From assembly GCA_033675265.1 (NCBI GenBank), contig JAUJYZ010001465.1:124001-188000 (forward strand): DNA of 64,000 nucleotides, read 5' to 3'. The translations under genes and the position numbers were made by a program. Below the pieces are notes generated by a model. The model had not been told where the DNA came from, made no database searches, and saw only the letters and a list, made by a program, of their open reading frames with translations. Positions within the stretch are counted from its first letter, which is position 1. Each line of letters starts with the position of its first letter. This document shows positions 54,350 to 64,000 of this stretch, piece after piece. This DNA is from Actinostola sp. cb2023. Taxonomy: Eukaryota > Cnidaria > Anthozoa > Actiniaria > Actinostolidae.

Positions 54350-55794
54350 TTAATGAATCAAATTCATTGACTGAAAGGGAAAAAATTCCAATGAATAATG
54401 CAAAATTTCTGCCCGAGCGACCCCAACGGCACAGCTACAATAAACACAATACAGCTGCAGCCTAAGGAAATCCAAAAATGAGAAATGGACCTCAACCGTG
54501 GAGAGAATGGAGGTTAGCAGGGTGGGGCTACGTTTTAGCTGTATCTGGAGATCGCTCGAAGGTAGGCTAAGCGCAAAATCTTTGAACAGGGAGAGGTACT
54601 CTGGATTGGCTCTGAGACGCGCGTGTAAATGCTCAGCCATAGCCGTGCCTCCGCCAACCTACATATCGAGCCGATATCTTCTGTGGAACAACCTAGCTGC
54701 TTAAGCGTGTAAGAAAGGCCTGTACGAAAACTATGAGGGGTTTGATCTCACCCTCGTATAAGCCGGCATTCTGGAGATGTTTTACGTTAAACGATTGGCG
54801 ACCGCCGCCCAACAAAAGGGGCGCTGGGCTCACTGAAATCTTAGACTGACAAGTACGAAAGAAAAAACCTGGCGCATAAAATGACGCCGAGTGAATCGCT
54901 AGGCGGCAATATAATAGTTGAGCCACGAAACCGGACATATTGTCCTTACAGAATACGGGAATCAAAGCAAAAGGGCGTGTATTGCCTTTTGTTAGCAGTT
55001 TTCCCAAATGTGGGAAACTGGAGGAGGTAACCCTCTCTGTCCCTGAGCCTGAACACTTGCTCCGATCAGAGACGTGCCAAGATCAGACGCCCTATCCCCA
55101 GTAAAAAAGTCACCACAAAGAAGGGACGTCCCGGGCGAGTGCGTATTGCTCAGAGACCGAGAGACCTACGCCCCTTTTGTAGTAAGTTTCTCTAAGATAT
55201 GATACCAAGCGTCTCAGTTTTACGAAAAATTAACGGGACGGCCTGCGACGGCACGATGCCTTGCTTTGCCTTTTCCTCGCGGATGAACTTCAAGTAATTC
55301 TTTTACTCTAGTGGTGAAATAGGGATTGGACTCACTCGTGCGACCCAATAGAATTTGAAGATGGCTCGATCTTTCCAAGGTAAGAGTCAAATGTTCCTGC
55401 AAGCTAAGACGGCGTGGACAAGCACACCAGATTTTGAACAAGACGGCTTGTGAACGACCGTTTTCCCACTAGAATCCCGGCTGATAAGGAACTTAATGAT
55501 GTCCGTCTGCGGTACAAGAAGACATAATTCGAGGAGGGACCAAAGAAGGACAAAAAACGTGGAGAGCTGGACTTCGAGCCTGCTTCTTTTGGCGTTGATA
55601 TGGTTTTCGTTAATGGGTTGATCGAAAATTCGGCAATCGTCCTGTCTATGGCACTCCTCTACATCTGTAAACGTCGGGGTGGGGCCGAAATTGATGGAAC
55701 AGGTTGCCTGAGCGTGCCACACAAGCCTGACAAAAAATTTGTCATCCGAATAATTTGGTAGAGACAAGCACCACAACGAATCGCCGCCTTCCAA
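54350..55794 (-). pseudogene. DIRS-like tyrosine recombinase remnant
   Basis: Frames at 55387-55794 (DIIKFLISRDSSGKTVVHKP), 55220-55441, 54693-55007 (SFNVKHLQNAGLYEG) and 54350-54640 follow each other on the minus strand in shifting frames and resemble the recombinase part of DIRS elements. Catalytic residues cannot be assigned reliably. Decay is advanced. Confidence 0.45.
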
Positions 55795-56597
55795 GGACGT
55801 ATAAAACCTATGGAGCCAAAACTATAGTTGAGAAACATCTAATTATAGATACACCGGAACCGCCCATAGATCCCAAGGGAGGGGTTTTTTGGCAAGAAAT
55901 CCGTGGAGCGAGGTGCTGGGAAGAGCGCAAGGTCGTGGCAGAATCTCGTAAACCTAGACGAAACCAGTCGACGGCCAGGGACTTGGAGTAGCGCCCACCA
56001 GTATCGCCTTGGGCGTAAGTCAGAGGGACTATCACCGTAAAGTGGATGTGTCTCTCCCCTGGTCAACAATATAGCGCAGAAGGGGACCCAAGAGGACGAA
56101 ACGGCGGGAAAACGTAGGTGTTGTGATCTGTTGGGATAGGTTGAGCAAATACTTTCACCCCGAAGAAAGGGGGGTGGGCCACGGCGAAAAATGCTGTAGG
56201 AGAAGCTTCCGACCCGTCTCTGCGGCAGTTGCTATCGAGGGCCATGAGGTCAAAAGTAATGTGGACCAAACAGCGATTCAACCTGGCGCCATGCAGAAAG
56301 AGACAAAGTGCAATCCAAGTCGCTGCAACACTCTAGAAGGACCATCAGCTGGATTAGCTATTGAGGGAATATAGACTTAAATGGAGTGTAACAAAACAAA
56401 TTTAAAGTTCTAGAGCACAAAAGAAAATGTCTTTGATGACATCGTTCGACCGGGGATCCTTACAACCCTCATTCATCCAAGAAGCTTGCACCGTCTTGCT
56501 GTCTGTAAAAAACATCTACTGCTTGTGTTTCTTAGAATTTCTTTAAAAGAATCCAAAACTCGCCAATAGGGCTAAGGCCTCTAGAACGTTTAATGTG

Positions 56598-57377
56598 CTA
56601 CTCCTGAGGTCTCAAAGGTAATCTCGAACTTCCTGACGTAAGAACCAATCGCGGATTAACACACCCACCCCACGCCATCTTAGATGCATCGCAAAAAACG
56701 TCACAGACAAGTGTTGTGTTTGGGTAGCCAAGGGAGAGTATCGGCTCAAGAATCGATAAATCTCCAATAACAATCTCGTCACGTCCGCGCCTTTTACAGG
56801 AATCGATGTCTTTGAGTTTTTTGGCCAAGGATGAGATCGAAGAGAGACACTTCCCGTGACGTATCAACTTGCAACCTGGGAATAGCTATGCTAAATGCGA
56901 TATGCTTTGTAACATCGTGATTCCAACAAACTTTGAGGCTAATCATCTCTTCGCGTCATCGAGCAAATTTTTTCTTTTTTGTCTCCAGGGACTGGGAACG
57001 CTTGGGCCACAAAATAGGATTTATAAAACCCAAGAATACCGCACTGCATGTAGATGGAACTGGAATTTACTTTTTGAAGCCTATGTAAGTAACCTGCCTC
57101 TATAATAGGTAGCAGCATGAGGTATGCTGCGGCCTCGCACACTGAGGACTCGGGGGATGTTCACCATTTGCTAGTAACTGTACCACGTGACGTCGTCGAA
57201 TGTCTGTGACACAGGTACCCCAAGGGAAGAGCGGCACTGGAGACGATCAAACCAGGTTGTGGTACATAATAAGCACTTGCTTTCCAACCAAATGGAAGTA
57301 CCCCGAAAGGTGAAATAACATTCCTGCCTCCCAAGGAGCCCGAAATATTCTTCGAGGTCGGGATGCAGTCCTGACAT
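56598..57377 (-). pseudogene. DIRS-like RT/RNase H remnant
   Basis: HPDLEEYFGLLGRQECYFTF (near 57360) matches the RT block that precedes the LPFG motif, here damaged. VCDVFCDASKMAWGG (near 56680) is the RNase H start motif typical of DIRS-type elements. Several shifts separate them. Confidence 0.6.
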
Positions 57378-57659
57378 GCTGATAACGCGCTCTTATCGTC
57401 AACACGGTTTTTGGAATTACGGGAACACGTACCTCGGCGATCTGAGAGGTGGTCAGCTTAAACGGGAGATACCGAATCCACTATTAAGTAAAGCACTACA
57501 TGGCAAAGCCTAGGCTTAATTGGTTCAACCCGTCAAGGGAAGGACCAAATGCCGGGGGTGTACAATGTTTTAATCCGTCAACGATAGGTCAAAACTGCCT
57601 GCGCCAACCCAATCAGGATTGGTTGGTAACAATGAATGAATTCTGCACAAGACTTGGAA

Positions 57660-58091
57660 TTATCCGAAAACCATCGACGGGGGGTGAGGGTATCGTACTC
57701 TTCCCTTTGAACGTCCCTTGAAACTTCGAAAGAATACTCTATTCTGACACCCTTCCCGCATATTTGCAAAATCAACGGGCCATCCGATAGGCCATAGTTG
57801 AATTATCAATTCTCCCAGATCATCTACGTGATTGTGATATTTCCAGCCTAAACCCGCCGGGTCCACGAAACCGCAGTTGCTTCGATATGGGCTGCAGCCG
57901 TGTTCTTTGCGACATATCCGGGGAACGCAAAAGGCCACGAAGGGTTGGGGCTTCCCAGACACATCCACACCATTTATCAAAAGGGCGCACCGGATCTTGA
58001 CAAATGATCTGGAGACACATAAAAATCCCTCGCCGTACCTAGTAAAGATAACGCGCGTTGCCAATGAAAACCCAACCCCCCGTTTACCCAA
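57660..58091 (-). other. Frame in the DIRS-like element, upstream of RT
   Basis: 143 codons from a non-ATG start. Scattered similarity to the RT lead-in is possible but not convincing. It probably belongs to the element. Confidence 0.3.
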
Positions 58092-58487
58092 TCTGATCTT
58101 AGACCAGAATTGAGGGCACTGAGCATACCCCCCCGGGGGGGAAAAAAAAAAAAAAAGTCAACAAGGCGCGGATAAAGTCCAACCAAACATGCAAAGTAAC
58201 TATGTAAAGAGGGTAGAAAAAGGAAAACACTTTGAATGAACTTTCAGCAAAGGATGAATCTGACTGTAATTCTATTCGAAAAAATAAACTAAAATAACAT
58301 CTCAATTAGTACATATTTGCGTATTACCATCCATACACTACCATCCTTGAGGTTTTACGCGGCCGTTACGGGCAGTCCGCGAGCGAATGCCCCAACTCGT
58401 GACATGGCAAAACAACGGGTAGGACTTACGAGGCCAACGCCGTGAGGACAGGCGGCACGTAGACCCTCGAGAACCACCGAGGCATTA

Positions 58488-58562
58488 CCATAACCAAGGA
58501 ATTACTTTTACCAGAGGAATATACCATAACCGGAGGAATTACCATAACCAAGGAATTAGCTA
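58488..58562. repeat. Short tandem repeat TACCATAACCAAGGAAT
   Basis: About four imperfect units of 18-20 bp. Confidence 0.8.
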
Positions 58563-58580
58563 CCTCTTGTCCTAGCCTTT

Positions 58581-58980
58581 TTAAAATAATAAAATAGTCC
58601 TTGGCGATCTTGATCTCACAGGGTCCTCCCAACCCACCCACATACATTCTGCTTGCAAGGCTTCGTGGAGGCAAGAAGCAGGCGGTCTTTTACTTTCGTC
58701 TAATATAGCGGCGTACTCATCCGCTTTTTTGTCACTAACGGTGGTCCCTGGCACCCTTACCATTGCCTCGAGTTGCTCGATCGCCTCAAACTGATCAATT
58801 AATGTTGACGGTCCTTTGCTAGGTTGCGTCTTATACGCATGCCAGCGGAGTAACACCTCCCTCATGCTGCTTGTTTTCGGAGCTGCTTCTCTATCTCTTC
58901 TAACGCAGCGAATCTGTCTTGGGCTAGGAAAAGCCAAGAAATAAGGGGGCAATGAGACAAAATACCGATAAAATAAATGA
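58581..58980 (-). other. Possible gag-side frame of the DIRS-like element
   Basis: Frame with LIDQFEAIEQLEAMVRVPGT and AILDESKRPPASCLHEALQA, helical and charged as in capsid-type proteins. No firm domain. Confidence 0.3.
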
Positions 58981-59179
58981 TAGCGTGCTGAACTGTGCAT
59001 GAAAATGGATGCCGATCATAAAAAACAAAAACAACTACCTACAAAATTTTTGCATTCGGTAGAGTCTTTGGTCCGGATTAACGCCAGGCGTACAGGTGAA
59101 TTAGAACTCTGTATTTATAATGTCACGGCTAAGCACGCACTGGTCCCCGACCTGCAGCACGCCCTTGGCAATTTAACTC

Positions 59180-59610
59180 TCTAAATTACTATGTACGGCT
59201 AAGCATGGCTGAACCTCTAATAACGCCCATACACCTCTATGGTCGTTATACGAAATTTCACGTACGGCAAACTCCCGAGTTCCAGCCGATAACTTCCATA
59301 AACAGTGGAAACTCTCATGCACGGCCGAACTCTCCGAGTTCTAAGCCGCATAAACTCATATAAGCATTGCAAACTCTATGCACGGCCGAACTCCCCGATT
59401 CCAGCCCATAACTCAATAATCATGGAAAAACTCTTATGCACGCACGGCCAAACTCCCCGAGTTTCCCAGCCCAGAACTCCATAAACAGTGTGAAACTTCT
59501 CATGCACGCTGACTCCTGTTCCAACCTAAACTCATAAACATTGCAAAAAACTCTCGATGCCGGCCCGAACTCCCCGAGTTCCAAGCCCATATAAACTCTA
59601 GCAGACGATA
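59180..59610. repeat. Degenerate tandem repeat, about 65-70-bp unit
   Basis: Units contain CATGCACGGCCGAACTCCCC and CCATAAACTCATAAACA-type sequence, about six copies with many small changes. Confidence 0.85.
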
Positions 59611-60480
59611 GATTTCTAAACTACGGCTAAACTTCTACAGTTTGCGATAATAACAAAGAAACCGAACTAACTGAGAACTCTTACCGACTCATATATAACA
59701 GACAAATTCTTACCCTCGGCCTGTGGTTCGGTCGAACCTCGTCGTTATCCGCGCCCGCACACACTGGGGACATCCTGTGGCGGGACTGCTTGACATCTTG
59801 TTGCGGGGCTTGTGCATCTTTCTGTTGCATGCGGGAATGGGGGACTTATCTTGGCACAGCATGAGGAAGAACGTTTCTAGCTGCCAGTAACGGTAGAAGG
59901 AGATGGAAGAGAGCTTTTGGCGGTACGTGGACTAAATCAACTTTGACCCTCGCATCTCCGAACAGACGTTGTGCATAAGCATTTGTGTGTAGTTAGATTT
60001 ATACTGCGCCGTGCTCATTAATTAATTCAGTGAGAATAGTACTATGACAAAGTCATTTGCATATATTATTATGCATGCAAAGTCCTTGTTTATGATACTC
60101 CAATCCTCCTGATTGCCAACAAGTGATTGAACTACGCCTGCATAAATAACTAACACACTTGACTAAAATTCGCAAGAAACCGTCCCAACCTCCAAAGTGG
60201 TTTTTGGTTACCTCCCACCCACCCTTATAATCCTGTGTCGGTGGATCGCATCATTTCTATCGTTTGCGGCAGTTCTTTTTCCGTCTGCTTTTAGTGACTC
60301 TGCATTTTTTTGGAAAGACGTTAGGATACATTGCTAATTGCAAACAACGGCAAAAGTACCCGAACGCCAAACACACTACCGACACTTCGCGTCTAGTAAC
60401 TTAACGAACCGGAGTGTTTGTAACCCCTCTCTCATTAACATTAAACAATGAAGGAATAAATAATATAGTACTATAATTTT

Positions 60481-61100
60481 TCATCAGCGAGCTTTAGCTT
60501 TATGTGTTGGATTTTGAGGCGCCGCTACCCTTAAATCCTTCGATTGGAATGCGAAAGACCCCCAACAGATCGGTACAAAAAGTAACCGATCACCCGGGGT
60601 TAGGCCGGTGTATCCAAGGCGCTGCGGCTCGTTATGTATCATATATCATATATATAGATACAGCCCTTGCAAAAATTCTGTAAAGCAATAAATAGTCGTA
60701 TAATCAATTATAGCGCGTGCTTGTGTGTATTTTCATCATAATTCAAATGGCGAATAAGCCCTCTAAAATTCCAATTTTTTCATTCATTTTTCACATACAT
60801 ACTACAAAGGTTAATTGGGTTTAGATTCAGGTTTAAATAATGAGATAAATCAAAGAATTAGGAATTATGCAAATTACTATATATTGGATTGATATATCAA
60901 TATATTAGGATTTTACAGAATTTTTTGTTTTGCCAAAACGAAACGCTGAGTATTATATAAATAGAATGGAGATAAATAGGTGCTAATGCCTTATCAAACG
61001 ATGACTCCCTAAGGATCCTCCCAGGATTCAACAAGGTCCTGACACTCCAATATTATAGCGTAGCATAATTTCACAGCTAGAATTAGGCAAAGGCACTTCT
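60481..61100. other. Mixed repeat remnants
   Basis: At 60620-60690 a fragment shares GCTGCGGCTCGTTATGTAT and TTGCAAAAATTCTGT with the palindrome at 44.8-45.4 kb. Otherwise AT-rich and unrecognised. Confidence 0.5.
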
Positions 61101-61780
61101 GATTGTCCAACGTGTTAATTTAAACGTTTCGGGCCCGTTTCGCCTTCATTCAGTAAAAAAGTAAAAATATGAGATGGTAAAAATGGTAAAAATGCACAAA
61201 ATGTACGGTCTATATATACTAAGATATGTACAATGGTTCCTATCAATGAGGTTAGTATAGCTAAAATCTGAAATTGAAAAGAGATAGTCTTTTATTAAAG
61301 GCCATAAGGGCGTAAAACGTGTGCAGTGTGAGCCAATAGTGCTTCTCTATTTAGAGTTTTTGTCTCATTAAAAGTGGAGTTATTTGCTCTATACGTATAA
61401 ATTGAAAGTCATTTTTAAGTATGCGGCGCTACTAATTATAATGAATAGCGACTTGCAGGTCTTTTTGTTTGATAGCATACGCTGATTTATGGTTTCGGAC
61501 CTGACTTGTGATTGGATTGGAGTGGAACCTTACCTACTGTAATTGCATTTAGAGTGAGGAAATTAAATAAATAACATTAGTAGAATGCAAGAATAGCTTC
61601 TTTAATCTTTAGTATGCGAACCTTACAGCCGCTTTTAATAGATTGATTCTAAAAGAAAATGTCTTACAAAGGTCGCATTTCTTGGAACACTTAAAACACT
61701 TCGGTTCGCAAGCGTGGAATTTTCAGATTTTTGAAAAGCTTAAGAAGGCGCTAGTATTTCTTTAAGGGTTTCTTTGTCCT
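61100..61780. mobile_element. Possible Penelope-like remnant
   Basis: On the minus strand CTGAATGAAGGCGAAACGGG, continuing CCCGAAACGTT (61122-61156), resembles hammerhead-like pLTR sequence. At about 61690-61775 a plus-strand frame reads EHLKHFGSQAWNFQIFEKLK, similar in style to the C-terminal half of GIY-YIG domains. Both are weak and point in opposite directions. Confidence 0.3.
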
Positions 61781-62470
61781 CCTATATATCCGGCATGATA
61801 TATTTAGATGTATACATTTCTTTTAAGGTAGATCGATGTCCCCAAAACTTTCAAACCACCGGTTTTGATTTTGTTTTGACAATCAAACTCAAATGAATAT
61901 TATCCTATCATCCTCCAAAAAACCGAATCTAAAAATATTTTTTTTTTCCTATCAAAAGTTAGAATCAAAAAACGAATTTGGATTACATTTGATGCAAATG
62001 GATGTTGAACGAAGCAATCTGTGTCAACATACTCACGCAAACAGACTTTCCCACAAAGATTCAGCATGCGAAGAAAGTATCCCAAAAATCGTAAACTGCT
62101 CACTCAAAATATCCTTGAATAACGATGCCAAACCTCACGGCGGTCGAAAGTGCTCGTATTTTCCCCGCCAGCAGTAACTTTGTTTTCCTTCCATCGTTTG
62201 TGCTACGACTGTAAAGGCGATCTTCTTTTGACATGCATTCGATATGTCATCAGTATTGGAGCACAGATTTGTGTTGTGGATTATCCAAGCTTGTGTAAAC
62301 AAGGGCGCCACTTCTTTAACTTGAAAAAACATTTTGATCTTTTTTCTCAAAGAGCAATTGGACGATAACGAAACGACGAAAACGGGGGTGTTAAAATTTT
62401 GAGCTTCCTAAACAACGGGTTTTTATTCGATTCAGCTGAGACTTGTTAAGTACTTCATCTCTGATTATCA
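61781..62470. other. Non-coding stretch
   Basis: Frames at 61893-62177 and 62150-62368 have no recognised domain. Confidence 0.35.
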
Positions 62471-62482
62471 TTCTTCCAAAGG

Positions 62483-62531
62483 TGTCCCCCCCACCCCCCC
62501 CCCCAACCCCCCCCCCCCCCCCCCCCCCCCT
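62483..62531. repeat. Poly-C tract
   Basis: About 45 bases nearly all C, interrupted by single A or AA. Confidence 0.97.
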
Positions 62532-62644
62532 TTCCGATTTTGAATATTTTATGATTTCAAAAGAGTTATAAACTGAAGTAAAAGAACAATGTATTTTTAG
62601 TAGACGTGACCGAAAGTTGCGCACCGAGGAATTGGCATTTTCCT

Positions 62645-63695
62645 TTATTGCACGCCTCAGCTTGCAAGCTCCTTTTTTTTTGCAGTTCCTTTTTTTTGCC
62701 TCGGTTTTTTTTGCAGCTCTTTTTTTTGGCAGATCCTTCTTTATGGCATCTCCTATTTGGCCGTCCTCCCTATTTTGGCGGATCCTTTTTTGGTTTTGGC
62801 ATGCTCCTTTTTTTTGCAAGCTCACTTCTTTTGGCATCTCCTATTTTGGCAGCTCCTTTTTTGGGGCGGCTTGCTCCTTTTTATTTTTTGGCAACTCCTT
62901 TTTTTTTGCAGCTTCTCTAGCTCCTTTTTTTCGGCAGCTCCTTATTTGCAGCACTGCCTTCTTTGGCAGCTCCTTTTTTTTGTGGGGGGGACAGCTAGCT
63001 CCTAAGCTCCTGTTTTTTTGCAGCTCCTTATTTTTGGCAGCTCCTATTTTGGCCAGGAGGTCCAATTTTGGCAGCTCCTTTTTTGGCGGACTCCCTTGTT
63101 TTGGGCAATTCTCCTTTTTTGCAGCTCCTTTTTTGGGCACTCGCTTCTTTGGCAGCCTCCTTCTGTCAGCTCCTTTCTTTGGCAGCTACTTCTTTGGCAG
63201 CTCCTTTTGTGGGGGGGGGGGGGAGCAAGATCTGTTTTTGCAGCTCTTTTTTTTGCAGCTCCTTATTTTGGGCAGCTCCTATTTTGGCAGGTCCTATTTG
63301 GTAGCTCCTTTGTCGGCTCCTTGTTTTTTTGCACATCTCCTTTATTTGCAGCTCCTTTTTAGAGCAGCTCCTTATTTTGGCAGCCTCCTATTTTGCATCT
63401 CCTTTTTGGGCCAGCTCACTTTTTTTGGGCGCTCCCTTTTTTTTGCAGCTCCTTTTCTGCAGTTCCTTTTTTCCAGCTCCTTTTTTCAAGCTAGGTCTCC
63501 TTTTTTTGGCAGCTCCTTTTTTTGCCGAGCTCCTTTTTTGGTCAGCTGTTTATTGGCGGCTTCTTTATTGGCGGCATCTTTTATTGGCGGCTCCTTGTTT
63601 TGCACTCCTTTGGTTGGCGTTCCTTTCTTTGCAGCCGCCTTTTTTGGCAGCTTCCTTGTTTTTGGCGGCTCCTTTTCTTGGCAGCTCCTTTTAGC
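62645..63695. repeat. Degenerate GGCAGCTCCTTTTTT array, about 1.05 kb
   Basis: Roughly 50-55 units of 17-22 bp built from GCAGCTCC and a T run of variable length. The strand is T-rich, so a frame of more than 360 codons stays open (Phe-Gly-Ser-Ser-Phe repeats); I regard it as a by-product, not a gene. Confidence 0.93.
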
Positions 63696-64000
63696 TATTC
63701 GGAGTCATCTAGTAAATTAGTCGCTTTTAATTGGTTTGTAAAAGTATAAAGTTCTGTGTTTCTTGGAGTTAAATAGAGCTCAGAAGAAGTCCCAGACAGG
63801 ATTAGACCTCCTTGCGTATACTAGTAAGGGGCTCATCCACGTGAGTACCACATGGCTAGTATCCAGGAGTATTGAGGGTTTCAATTCCGTCTGGAGCTCG
63901 TATTTCGCATAATTAACATCACACTGTTTTCATCACTTCTGTGCTACTTTAACATCATCATGAACTTTATTCCATTCAGAGAGAATTAAGTTCGAAGATT
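63696..64000. other. Non-coding end of window
   Basis: Nothing recognised. Confidence 0.4.

Larger units (their letters stand above)
53790..60480 (-). mobile_element. Decayed DIRS-like retrotransposon with split repeats
   Basis: Coding remnants on the minus strand run in the DIRS order (possible gag-side frame about 58.6-59.0 kb, RT about 57.2-58.1 kb, RNase H about 56.7 kb, tyrosine recombinase about 54.4-55.8 kb). Terminal segments recur at both ends: 53998-54092 with 59950-60042, and 53790-53870 with 60400-60470, in a different order at the two ends, which recalls split direct repeats. The left end also has a local 70-bp duplication (53855-53925 and 54093-54160). Boundaries are approximate. 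Confidence 0.6.

Noticed and set aside
62617..63720. 367-codon Phe/Ser-rich ORF
   Set aside because: Product of the GGCAGCTCC-T(n) array, with several overlapping frames equally open.

Overview
This is eukaryotic DNA, AT-rich and crowded with repeats. It most likely comes from a marine invertebrate, plausibly an anthozoan cnidarian. The lineage is an inference from element content: a Penelope-like element, DIRS-like retroelements, KIAA1958/Crypton-like tyrosine recombinases, PIF/Harbinger, hAT, THAP-type and paired-domain transposons, and many hairpin MITEs. A small intron with GT/AG sites, an NPxxY-type GPCR and a homeodomain exon exclude a prokaryote. No ribosomal RNA gene or complete tRNA gene was found.

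Host-type genes are few. They are: the last two exons of a SnoaL-like/pathogen-related protein (12.2-12.66 kb, +); a divergent homeodomain exon (17.44-17.73 kb, -); an unrecognised acidic exon with a strong splice donor (27.69-27.98 kb, -); a two-exon class A GPCR (28.37-30.70 kb, -); a possible two-exon novel small gene (45.57-46.1 kb, +); and an orphan exon without a start codon (48.72-48.88 kb, -).

Layout. 0-6 kb: direct repeats, an old LTR, a THAP ORF, and a Penelope-like element with a 13-bp target duplication that was later hit by a solo LTR (in the RT) and a TTAA-type MITE (in the GIY-YIG endonuclease). 6-9.5 kb: a spaced 17-bp repeat and two copies of a hairpin-ended element family; further copies lie at 18.1-19.2 and 25.3-27.0 kb. 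10.2-12.4 kb: an 11-bp minisatellite, polypyrimidine tracts and a Mutator-like MITE inside the SnoaL gene. 19.7-25.2 kb: mariner-like MITEs, GATC-rich Harbinger-type repeats, a TTAA element and a TIR element coding only for a paired (Pax-type) DNA-binding domain. 31.6-39.4 kb: foldback elements, a tyrosine-recombinase gene broken by a hAT MITE, a hAT remnant and a second recombinase remnant. 39.57-39.86 kb: about 58 perfect GGCTC units. 40.3-43.7 kb: a three-level nest of TIR elements around a DIRS-like RT fragment. 44.5-51.6 kb: microsatellite, a 550-bp palindrome and three tandem arrays. 51.9-53.5 kb: inverted-repeat elements, one rich in TGACGTCA sites. 53.8-60.5 kb: a decayed DIRS-like retrotransposon on the minus strand. 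60.6-64 kb: remnants, a poly-C run and a 1-kb degenerate pyrimidine-rich array.

The window is best read as a stratified transposon landscape with a few host genes. Its most useful content is the set of internally provable insertion events and the hairpin-ended family whose three end segments covary.
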